Below are positions 1-4,542 of a stretch of DNA of 6,029 nucleotides, piece by piece (position 1 is the first letter of the stretch; each line of letters opens with the position of its first letter). Under the pieces are notes generated by a model. It did not search any database. It was given only the letters and a program-made list of their open reading frames with translations, and had not been told where the DNA came from. This DNA is from UBA1189 sp964570685 (GTDB lineage: Bacteria; Bacteroidota; Bacteroidia; Bacteroidales; Bacteroidaceae), in assembly GCA_964570685.1 (NCBI GenBank), contig CAZMZC010000099.1:1-6029 (forward strand). The letters are read 5' to 3'. The translations under genes and the position numbers were made by a program.

Positions 1-146
1 TGACATAAGAAAAATATACAAGAAGACAAACACAGGGTTTTGCGGGTGCGCCCAAACACACATTCACATTCCAATTGTTCTAGAGCAGAATGGAACCCAC
101 CAAGACCAGCAAACAAGTCAATGAATTTATATTTCACATTCTCCAT
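1..146 (-). pseudogene. 5' fragment of a C5-cytosine DNA methyltransferase (Dcm type), probably a relic
   Basis: The minus strand from ATG at 146 reads MENVKYKF, then IDLFAGLGGFHSALEQ. This is the start of C5-cytosine DNA methyltransferases, with motif I (FAGxGG, residues 13-18), which binds S-adenosylmethionine. Family members then continue through a motif II acidic residue to the motif IV PCQ loop. Here resemblance stops after residue 31 (CVF, about position 54); the frame stays open to the window edge but reads a Cys/Leu/Phe-rich string unlike the family. The +1 and +2 frames do not restore it. I therefore infer a truncated relic joined to foreign DNA, although the remainder lies outside the window. 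No strong ribosome site is visible. A 13-bp inverted repeat spans the start codon. Such enzymes usually belong to type II restriction or orphan modification systems. Family assignment is fairly sure; broken status is less so. Confidence 0.62.
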
Positions 147-191
147 ATTGCCTCATTACCATATTTCTCCGAACATTGAATATGGAGAATG
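137..191. promoter_or_regulatory. 13-bp perfect inverted repeat over the methyltransferase start codon
   Basis: CATTCTCCATATT at 137-149 is exactly inverted as AATATGGAGAATG at 179-191, with a 29-nt spacer. The left arm contains the methyltransferase ATG (144-146), and the right arm lies 33-45 nt upstream of it. It could be an autoregulatory operator, since several C5 methyltransferases bind their own promoter. It could also be an mRNA hairpin that hides the start codon. The repeat is seen directly; its function is inferred. Confidence 0.5.
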
Positions 192-248
192 GTACAATAT
201 GTCATCGACTCCCTAATGACAGGTAATTAAAAATGTTTGGCATAGATA

Positions 249-560
249 CAAAAAAGACGTGGAGCCAGTCCTGTCACTCGTTCCACGTGTTAAGGCCTTC
301 GCATTGCCATGTCTGTCGAAACGAGCAACGCCGAAAGCCCCACGCTGATGAGTATATAACTTCTCCTCTCAGCTATAAACACAAATAGCCAATGAGGGTT
401 GTATATAAACATCCCATGAGGCGTTCCCGTTGCTTTGTTCTTGACAGACAGTTTGAAGTTGCGAAGTTCTAACACGTCAAAACCAAAGCGTACAGTTACG
501 CCTTTTATGTATATATGTGCCCCACCGCCTCTCCACTTTATAGTGGCTCAGCGTGGAAGC
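249..560 (-). ncRNA. Candidate structured non-coding RNA, about 310 nt, with its own promoter and terminator
   Basis: The minus-strand transcript would start near 560 and end near 250. Stems that I paired by hand are: P1 closing stem 548-556 with 340-348 (9 perfect pairs, plus two G-U); P2 hairpin 533-546; P3 498-503 with 419-424 and 507-516 with 403-412 (9 of 10); P4 476-489 with 432-445 (13 of 14); P5 385-392 with 369-376 (8 pairs); P6 325-339 with 294-307 (14 pairs, one bulge). Non-Watson-Crick pairs in P1 and P4-P6 are G-U on the minus strand but would be C-A on the plus strand, which fixes the orientation. A terminator hairpin follows. A GTG-initiated frame (475-290, 61 codons) lies inside; it has no ATG and its stop sits two bases from the terminator, so I treat it as spurious. 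I see no RNase P, tmRNA or SRP signatures. The family is unknown to me; it might be an existing Rfam family. Confidence 0.62.
250..288 (-). terminator. Intrinsic terminator of the ncRNA unit
   Basis: On the minus strand ACGTGGA (288-282) pairs with TCCACGT (263-257) over an 18-nt loop. One C is followed by six T (255-250). It ends the ncRNA before the methyltransferase fragment, which implies that the two are transcribed separately. Confidence 0.6.
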
Positions 561-565
561 AAATG

Positions 566-596
566 CAAATGTACAAATAATATCTAAAAAAGTCAA
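566..596 (-). promoter_or_regulatory. Bacteroidetes-type promoter of the ncRNA
   Basis: On the minus strand TACATTTG (573-566) matches the Bacteroidetes -7 consensus TAnnTTTG exactly. A TTG -33 element (596-594, within TTGAC) lies 20 bp upstream, the expected spacing. Initiation would fall near 557-561, just before the closing stem of the ncRNA. The -33/-7 pair lies in the left end of repeat copy 1. Confidence 0.6.
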
Positions 597-758
597 CAAT
601 TCGCCCCGATTTATTTTTGAGAACACGCGAAGCGTTGAACGATTAACGTTGAACCTTTAGGTCGCTGGCCGCAGGGAAAAGCAACGGTTAAGGGTTAGAA
701 TTCAATATTTCCGCTCGGCCGACCATTTGGTCGGAAATATGTCGCGGATGGAGTATTA
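577..758 (+). repeat. Intergenic repeat copy 1 (modules A and C)
   Basis: Module A starts at AATAATAT (577), continues through CCGATTTATTTT, and has the core GAGAACACGCGAAG at 619-632. Heptad units GTTGAAC/GATTAAC follow (634-654), with two more units at 686-699. Module C (705-740) is the most complete hairpin copy: ATATTT pairs with AAATAT, and CCGACC-ATTT-GGTCGG forms the inner stem, with CCGCTCGG bulged on one side. It then runs into GGATGGAG. Related copies lie at 2014, 3421 and 5703, all in the same orientation. Module B is absent here. Confidence 0.7.
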
Positions 759-827
759 GAATCGAGAGGTAGAATTGATGCTCAAAATGTTTTTGGAGGG
801 TATGAGTGTTCTATACAGAAAAAGTGT

Positions 828-835
828 TAACTTTG
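828..835 (+). promoter_or_regulatory. TAnnTTTG -7 box upstream of the DinD relic and RhuM gene
   Basis: TAACTTTG matches the Bacteroidetes -7 consensus exactly. No convincing TTTG -33 element is present at the usual spacing. It ends 4 nt before the relic ATG (840), so an RNA starting here would be nearly leaderless for the relic. It could still serve the RhuM gene at 972, with a 5' leader of about 130 nt. Confidence 0.4.
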
Positions 836-839
836 CAAT

Positions 840-949
840 ATGACCGAAGAAAATAACATATCACCCATGTGCCCTGACTTTGAGCAGATAAAAAGAACGA
901 CAGAGGACGGACAAAAGAGTATTGGGCATCAAGAGCAATAAACTCCTAA
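840..949 (+). pseudogene. dinD: Frameshifted N-terminal relic of a DinD-like gene
   Basis: From ATG 840 the frame gives a 33-codon ORF containing DFEQIKRTTEDGQ, which matches the N-terminal signature of DinD/antirepressor-like proteins (FEQIKR-T--GQEYWSARDL). After the Gln codon at 912-914 the frame goes astray. Skipping two A bases (915-916, within an A run) restores EYWASRAINS and then a TAA stop at 947. This is the expected continuation of the family, and homology ends there. I therefore infer a gene first frameshifted, then truncated to about 35 codons from a family usually near 270-290 residues. DinD-like genes often sit inside type I restriction-modification loci, as do RhuM genes like its neighbour. 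The ORF might instead survive as a short leader peptide for the RhuM gene 22 nt downstream; I have no evidence for that. Confidence 0.6.
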
Positions 950-971
950 TGTAAAAAAACGATAAGTAATT

Positions 972-2009
972 ATGCCTAAGCGTAGAGAAATAAGAAATAG
1001 CACAGCAGAGTTCCTCATCTTTCAAATAGAGGGGAAGGGGCAGGGCGTAGAAGTCTATTATAAGGACAAGACGGTGTGGTGTACCCAAAAGGCGATGGGG
1101 ATGCTGTTTGACTGTTCATCGGACAATGTTGGGTTGCACCTGAAGAATATCTATGAAAGCGGTGAACTTATGGAAGATGCAACTGCCGAGAAAATCTCGG
1201 TAGTTCGACATGAAGGGAATAGAGAGGTTAACCGTTCTCTTCAATTCTATAATCTCGATGCTGTTATCAGTGTGGGATATCGTGTGAACAGCATCCGCGC
1301 CACACAGTTTCGTCAATGGGCGACAAGCGTATTGCACGACTATGCCATACGTGGATATGTGCTGGATAGAAAGAGAATGGAGAATGGAGCGTTTCTCGAT
1401 GAAGACTATTTTGAACATCTGCTGGCAGAGATTCGGGAGATTCGCCTCTCGGAACGTCGGTTCTATCAGAAGCTGACCGATATATACTCTACGGCTATAG
1501 ATTATAATCGCGATGCCCCGACTACACGCCGATTCTTCAAGATGATGCAGAACAAGATGCACTATGCCGTGCATGGGCAAACGGCTGCTGAACTGATTAT
1601 GGCACGTGCCGATGCCGAGCAAGAGCACATGGGGCTTACCACCTGGGAGAATGCTCCCAACGGAAAGATTGTGAAGACCGATGTTGCCATAGCCAAGAAC
1701 TACTTGAAAGAGGTAGAACTGGCCGATATGGGGCAGCTTGTCAATGGTGTGCTTGAATTGGCCGAGCGCATGGCGAAGCGTCATATCCCCATGACTATGG
1801 AGGACTGGGCCAAACAGATAGACACAATCTTAATGGCTGGTGGTAATGAGGTGTTGCAGACATCGGGAAGTGTCACTGCTGAAGAGGCAAAGGAGTATGC
1901 CGAAACAGAATTCGAGAAATATAGAGTCATACAAGACCGTATGTACCTAAGTGATTTTGATAGAATCCTCGGGGAATTGCCTTTTGGAGATGAAACAAAA
2001 GATTTTTAG
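972..2009 (+). CDS. RhuM family protein (Virulence_RhuM)
   Basis: The product has 345 residues, about the full length of the family. Residues 26-46 (VEVYYKDKTVWCTQKAMGMLF) match the opening of RhuM proteins, in which a Trp-x-Thr-Gln helix-turn-helix-like segment follows a short beta pair. YNLDAVISVGYRVNS (93-107) and TQFRQWA (111-117) are the family hallmarks. The remainder is helical and charged, with no signal peptide or membrane segment, so it should be cytosolic. The family is named after RhuM of Salmonella pathogenicity island 3. Its biochemical activity is not established; members are common as accessory genes in bacterial restriction-modification islands and resemble antirepressor-type DNA-binding proteins. 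No Shine-Dalgarno sequence precedes ATG 972. An alternative methionine at 42 or later would cut the conserved block, so I keep this start. The stop is followed within 5 bases by repeat copy 2. It stands alone as a single gene. Confidence 0.9.
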   Translation: MPKRREIRNSTAEFLIFQIEGKGQGVEVYYKDKTVWCTQKAMGMLFDCSSDNVGLHLKNIYESGELMEDATAEKISVVRHEGNREVNRSLQFYNLDAVISVGYRVNSIRATQFRQWATSVLHDYAIRGYVLDRKRMENGAFLDEDYFEHLLAEIREIRLSERRFYQKLTDIYSTAIDYNRDAPTTRRFFKMMQNKMHYAVHGQTAAELIMARADAEQEHMGLTTWENAPNGKIVKTDVAIAKNYLKEVELADMGQLVNGVLELAERMAKRHIPMTMEDWAKQIDTILMAGGNEVLQTSGSVTAEEAKEYAETEFEKYRVIQDRMYLSDFDRILGELPFGDETKDF

Positions 2010-2013
2010 ATTC

Positions 2014-2161
2014 AATAATATTTAAAGTCTGTCTATTTATGTCCGATTCCCGATTCTGAGAACACGCGAAGTGGGTATGAAAACGATGAACGATTAACGG
2101 TGAGAGGTTAACGAGGAACGGTTAAGGGTTAAGGGTGAAATGTTAAATGTTAAATGTTTAT
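2014..2161 (+). repeat. Intergenic repeat copy 2: module A followed by eleven 7-bp tandem units
   Basis: AATAATATTTAAAGTC at 2014 and GTCCGATT at 2041 align with copies 1 and 3, and the core GAGAACACGCGAAG is at 2058-2071. From 2085 to 2161 there is a run of eleven imperfect 7-bp units with consensus GGTTAAC, drifting to GGTTAAG and TGTTAAA. The same heptads occur as two to four units in copies 1 and 3. Modules B and C are missing. The copy begins 5 nt after the RhuM stop. Confidence 0.7.
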
Positions 2162-2176
2162 AGAATAACTTTTGGT

Positions 2177-2344
2177 ATGCTGACGAAGAACATACCATCC
2201 GCCATGAGTGACAAAGAGGCTTCTATGAATTTTGCAATCGCGATTGCAAAATGTTTGAAAGTTCCATCACTGCTGGAACTTTTTCAGGTTGTCCCGTCAA
2301 TAATGGGAAGACTCTATCAGACATTCATAAGGAAAGACTTGTAG
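2177..2344 (+). CDS. Uncertain small ORF, 55 residues
   Basis: I do not recognise this product. The frame is also open from ATG 2147, but that start lies within tandem heptads, so ATG 2177 is more plausible; ATG 2204 is another choice. A box TAACTTTTG (2165-2173), one base longer than the TAnnTTTG consensus, ends 3 nt before ATG 2177. The frame ends with TAG 4 nt short of the convergent Fic gene. The peptide is moderately hydrophobic with an amphipathic stretch (MNFAIAIAKCL). A 24-bp palindrome and a terminator-like hairpin lie inside the frame, which argues against a real gene. It may be a relic tail of a lost gene or chance. The upstream bases loosely resemble those before the DinD relic. 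Confidence 0.25.
   Translation: MLTKNIPSAMSDKEASMNFAIAIAKCLKVPSLLELFQVVPSIMGRLYQTFIRKDL
2229..2252. repeat. 24-bp perfect palindrome
   Basis: ATTTTGCAATCG (2229-2240) is followed without spacer by its exact reverse complement (2241-2252), centred on TCGCGA. Perfect palindromes this long are rare by chance. It could be an operator, a recombinase or nuclease site, or part of a 3'-end structure shared by the two convergent genes. No dyad copy occurs elsewhere in the window. Confidence 0.6.
2258..2284 (+). terminator. Intrinsic-terminator-like hairpin after the RhuM region
   Basis: AAAGTTCCA (2258-2266) pairs with TGGAACTTT (2274-2282) across a 7-nt loop, and a run of five T (2280-2284) ends the stem. 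It could stop plus-strand transcripts from the RhuM gene before they reach the convergent Fic gene. The run on the minus side is shorter, so action on the Fic transcript is less likely. It overlaps the uncertain small ORF. Confidence 0.42.
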
Positions 2345-2348
2345 AAAA

Positions 2349-3380
2349 TCATTCGATGACTTCCCAATGACCATTCTTGTTGGCTCCGACGCGCTTGATG
2401 CGTCCTGCCCTCTTCAGTTCACCTAAGCGACGCTTCACTGTAGCCTCGGAGACTCCTAGCATGGATGCATAAGAGGTGTAGCTGAGACTATTGTCTTGCA
2501 TGATGGCTTGATAGAGACGCTCGGTTATCGGGTCAAGAGCAGTGTTTATCGGGTCAGAAACGGTGTTTATCGGGTCAGCAGTTTGCGACTTGGTGAAAGA
2601 TGCTATCTCACGAGTGAGATTCTTAATATGTTCGCGCACCATAAACTCGCGATAGAGTACAAGGGAGTCTTGCTCTCGGGCATCTATCAACGATTGGATA
2701 TATTCGGCTTTGTCTTCCTTGACAATCTTGGATGGTACTATCCCGAACTCGTATTGCAGATGATTCATCACCAACCGCGACATGCGCCCATTGCCATCGG
2801 CCCACGGATGGATGGTGACCAATTGAAAATGTGCATCGAAGCTTAGCATATATTGGGCAATGATATCATCGCTATGCAGCAATGCGTGCCTTCGGTCATT
2901 TATCTGCTGGCAAAACTCAGCCAACTTGGCTGGCACTTTCTGGAAACTCATGTAAGAGCTGCCACCTACTCCTGCGGTAACTCCCAATAGTCTAAGGTCG
3001 CCCTTGGACGAATCAAAATTACCTTGCATGGTGTGGTACTCGCTGCCTGTGTTTTTCATTACTAATGCAGACAGACTCTTGAGCATATCTACAGAGAAAT
3101 CTATATGCTGGTGAGCCAATAGCATGGAGTACTCGTATGCTGCCTTTAAATCTAGATTCATCATTTGTTCTTGGATACTTCGCCCCTTGGCAGAGATGCC
3201 TTCATCGAACAGCAACTGATTCTCTACCTCCGTGACAGTGCTGCCCTCGATGGCTGTAGAATGTGTAATGAGTGAATAGAGATAGAACTTCTGATAGTCT
3301 ATCTGCTCAGCGATACTCAAATGTCGATATTCTGTAAGTAGCGCTTTGAGTCGCTGTATATCACTCATGTTATTATCCAT
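2349..3380 (-). CDS. Fic family AMP-transferase with N-terminal inhibitory motif and C-terminal winged helix
   Basis: The product has 343 residues. The Fic core motif HPWADGNGR is at 191-199 (catalytic His191, with Asp195, Asn197 and Arg199 for ATP phosphates), so transfer of AMP to a hydroxyl side chain of a target protein is expected. S41-TAI-E45-G46 fits the inhibitory motif (S/T)xxxE(G/N). Being N-terminal, it makes this a class II, self-inhibited Fic protein. A linker at 269-289 holds three DPINT-like 7-residue repeats encoded by 21-bp DNA repeats. Residues 290-341 form a winged helix (recognition helix near SEATVKRRLGELKRAG), suggesting DNA binding or autoregulation. AGGAG lies 2 nt before ATG 3380, too close to be ideal; Met5 is an alternative start. 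The gene is monocistronic and convergent with the RhuM gene. Such Fic genes are frequent type I restriction-modification neighbours. Target unknown; all catalytic residues are present. Confidence 0.93.
   Translation of the reverse strand: MDNNMSDIQRLKALLTEYRHLSIAEQIDYQKFYLYSLITHSTAIEGSTVTEVENQLLFDEGISAKGRSIQEQMMNLDLKAAYEYSMLLAHQHIDFSVDMLKSLSALVMKNTGSEYHTMQGNFDSSKGDLRLLGVTAGVGGSSYMSFQKVPAKLAEFCQQINDRRHALLHSDDIIAQYMLSFDAHFQLVTIHPWADGNGRMSRLVMNHLQYEFGIVPSKIVKEDKAEYIQSLIDAREQDSLVLYREFMVREHIKNLTREIASFTKSQTADPINTVSDPINTALDPITERLYQAIMQDNSLSYTSYASMLGVSEATVKRRLGELKRAGRIKRVGANKNGHWEVIE
2526..2577 (-). repeat. 21-bp in-frame tandem repeat in the Fic linker
   Basis: TATCGGGTCA (plus-strand view) recurs at 2526, 2547 and 2568, with a period of exactly 21 bp. 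It encodes the DPINTVS, DPINTAL and DPITERL units between the Fic domain and the winged helix. Because the period is a multiple of three, copy-number change would alter linker length without breaking the frame. Confidence 0.7.
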
Positions 3381-3412
3381 CTCTCCTATATTAAAGAACT
3401 TGATTCATCGTG

Positions 3413-3437
3413 CAAATCTACAAAATAATATTGAAAG
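3413..3437 (-). promoter_or_regulatory. Promoter of the minus-strand Fic gene
   Basis: TAGATTTG on the minus strand (3420-3413) is an exact TAnnTTTG -7 box, 32 nt before the start codon. Upstream lies CTGAC, 16 bp away, a weak and slightly close -33 candidate. The segment aligns with the ncRNA promoter, and both lie in the left edge of the intergenic repeat. Confidence 0.5.
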
Positions 3438-3697
3438 TCAGCTTATACAGTCCGATTTATTTTAGAGAACACGCGAAGCGTTGAACGGTTAAGGGGTGAG
3501 AAGTTAGGTGCCTCTGGCCAATACCCTCCTCGAAAGTAAAAAAACGGGTAATCGGATACTTCCAATTTTGAGACGGAGAAAAAATCTGACAAAGAAAATC
3601 GGGGTTAACGGGGTGGAGGATAGAGGATTGCATCGAAAAATAGCCTCTGAGAACCCGATATTTCCGCTCGCCCGACCATTTAGTCGGAAAAAAGCAT
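3421..3697 (+). repeat. Intergenic repeat copy 3 (modules A, B and C)
   Basis: This is the most complete copy. Module A: AATAATATTGAAAGTC at about 3425, GTCCGATT at 3450, core GAGAACACGCGAAG at 3465-3478, heptads at 3480-3507. Module B (3551-3607) begins ATCGGATACTTCC and matches the end of the second Fic gene. Module C: CCGAC at 3672-3676 pairs with GTCGG at 3683-3687, preceded by ATATTTCCGCTCG. The distance from module B to C (107 nt) equals that of copy 4 (106 nt). The stretch 3381-3779 holds no gene that I can support. Confidence 0.7.
3552..3607 (+). pseudogene. Non-coding duplicate of the C-terminal codons of the second Fic gene
   Basis: Read in frame, these bases give SDTSNFETEKKSDKENRG and a TAA. 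The second Fic protein ends SDTSNFETEKNPDKENQS and a TAA. The two stretches differ at only a few bases with no indel. Here a TAA stop directly precedes the segment (3549-3551), so it is not translated. It is either repeat module B or the stub of a lost paralogous gene. Confidence 0.5.
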
Positions 3698-3747
3698 TTC
3701 TCACATAAGAAAAAACCGGCAATTATCTATTGTACCGAAAATTGTTG

Positions 3748-3755
3748 TACTTTTG
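3748..3755 (+). promoter_or_regulatory. TAnnTTTG -7 box of the YgjP-Fic operon
   Basis: TACTTTTG is an exact Bacteroidetes -7 match. The -33 region is weak (TTATC about 20 bp upstream). Initiation near 3761-3765 gives a leader of about 15-20 nt before ATG 3780. It shows that an upstream TTG at 3753 cannot be the start codon. Confidence 0.48.
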
Positions 3756-3779
3756 TATAGCAATGGAATAAATGATACG

Positions 3780-4508
3780 ATGCAGCTGACAATAGGTAGA
3801 AAGAGAAGACAAGTGACCATCATCGAGGTGGCGGACATGGCGGTGGAAGTGAAGCGGAAGTGGATCAAGAACCTCTACTTGAGGGTCTCCCCAACGGATG
3901 CCCGCATACATGTATCTGCACCCATGATGATGAGCGAGGAGGCGATACGGCGGTTTGTCCTCTCCAAAGAGGCGTGGATAAGGCTGCGCGTGGAGAGGGT
4001 TGGTGAGAAGAAGCAACCCACGCCACGGGAGTATGTGTCAGGAGAGGTGCATTACTACAAGGGACACGGCTATAGGCTGAAGGTGGTGTATCATAAGGAC
4101 CCTGCAAAAGTAGAGACCGAAGGCAACGAATACATTATATTATATGTACGCGAGGGAGCCACAAAGGAGCACCGTGCCGAGGTGTTGCGGGAATGGTATC
4201 GTGCGGAACTGAAGGTGCTACTCACTGAACTCATCGGGAAATGGGAGAAAACGATAGGAGTGAAAGCGAACCGAACAACCATAAAGCAGATGAAGACGAG
4301 GTGGGGAAGCTGTAATCACCGAACACACGACATCAACTTCAACTTAGAACTGATGAAACGGCCTATGCACTGCATCGAGTATGTGGTGGTGCACGAACTG
4401 CTGCACATCATCGTGCGCCTACACAATGAGCAATTCAAATCTTTGCTTACTCATTATTTGCCTAACTGGCGGCAGACAAAGGAGGAGCTAAATAGGTTTA
4501 CTGTATAA
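3780..4508 (+). CDS. YgjP-like (DUF45, M48-related) zinc metallopeptidase
   Basis: The product has 242 residues from ATG 3780. The frame extends upstream only to a TTG that overlaps the promoter. HELLH at 205-209 and His215 form the expected three-histidine zinc site with Glu206 as catalytic base. MKTRWGSC (171-178) followed by INFNLEL is the hallmark of the YgjP/DUF45 family (usually 230-250 residues). No signal peptide or membrane segment is seen, so it should be cytosolic. Substrates of the family are not established. In many genomes the gene lies beside type I restriction subunit hsdR; no hsd gene is visible here. It is followed after 34 nt by a second Fic gene on the same strand, so the two are probably one operon. 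No Shine-Dalgarno sequence is apparent. Catalytic residues are complete. Confidence 0.92.
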   Translation: MQLTIGRKRRQVTIIEVADMAVEVKRKWIKNLYLRVSPTDARIHVSAPMMMSEEAIRRFVLSKEAWIRLRVERVGEKKQPTPREYVSGEVHYYKGHGYRLKVVYHKDPAKVETEGNEYIILYVREGATKEHRAEVLREWYRAELKVLLTELIGKWEKTIGVKANRTTIKQMKTRWGSCNHRTHDINFNLELMKRPMHCIEYVVVHELLHIIVRLHNEQFKSLLTHYLPNWRQTKEELNRFTV

Positions 4509-4542
4509 TTCTTTCCTAAACAGATAAAACGACATTACAGAC

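Noticed and set aside
3..15. ACATAAGAAAAA shared between the window start and 3703-3714
   Set aside because: About one 12-base match is expected by chance in a window this size and AT content.
20..54. Shifted-frame reading GAPAKPC on the minus strand, reminiscent of methyltransferase motif IV
   Set aside because: It lacks the catalytic Pro-Cys pair and the spacing to motif I is far too short.
290..475. 61-codon minus-strand frame within the ncRNA region
   Set aside because: It needs a GTG start, its bases are committed to several long RNA stems, and it ends two bases from the terminator hairpin. I could not link it to a known protein.
1116..1784. 222-codon minus-strand frame
   Set aside because: It is antisense to the conserved RhuM coding region and is a shadow of it.
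2014..2161. Possible CRISPR array from the regular heptads
   Set aside because: Units are 7 bp and contiguous, with no spacers and no cas genes.
3504..3722. Overlapping 66- and 72-codon frames on both strands
   Set aside because: Both are products of the repeat sequence, and neither has a start context or family match.
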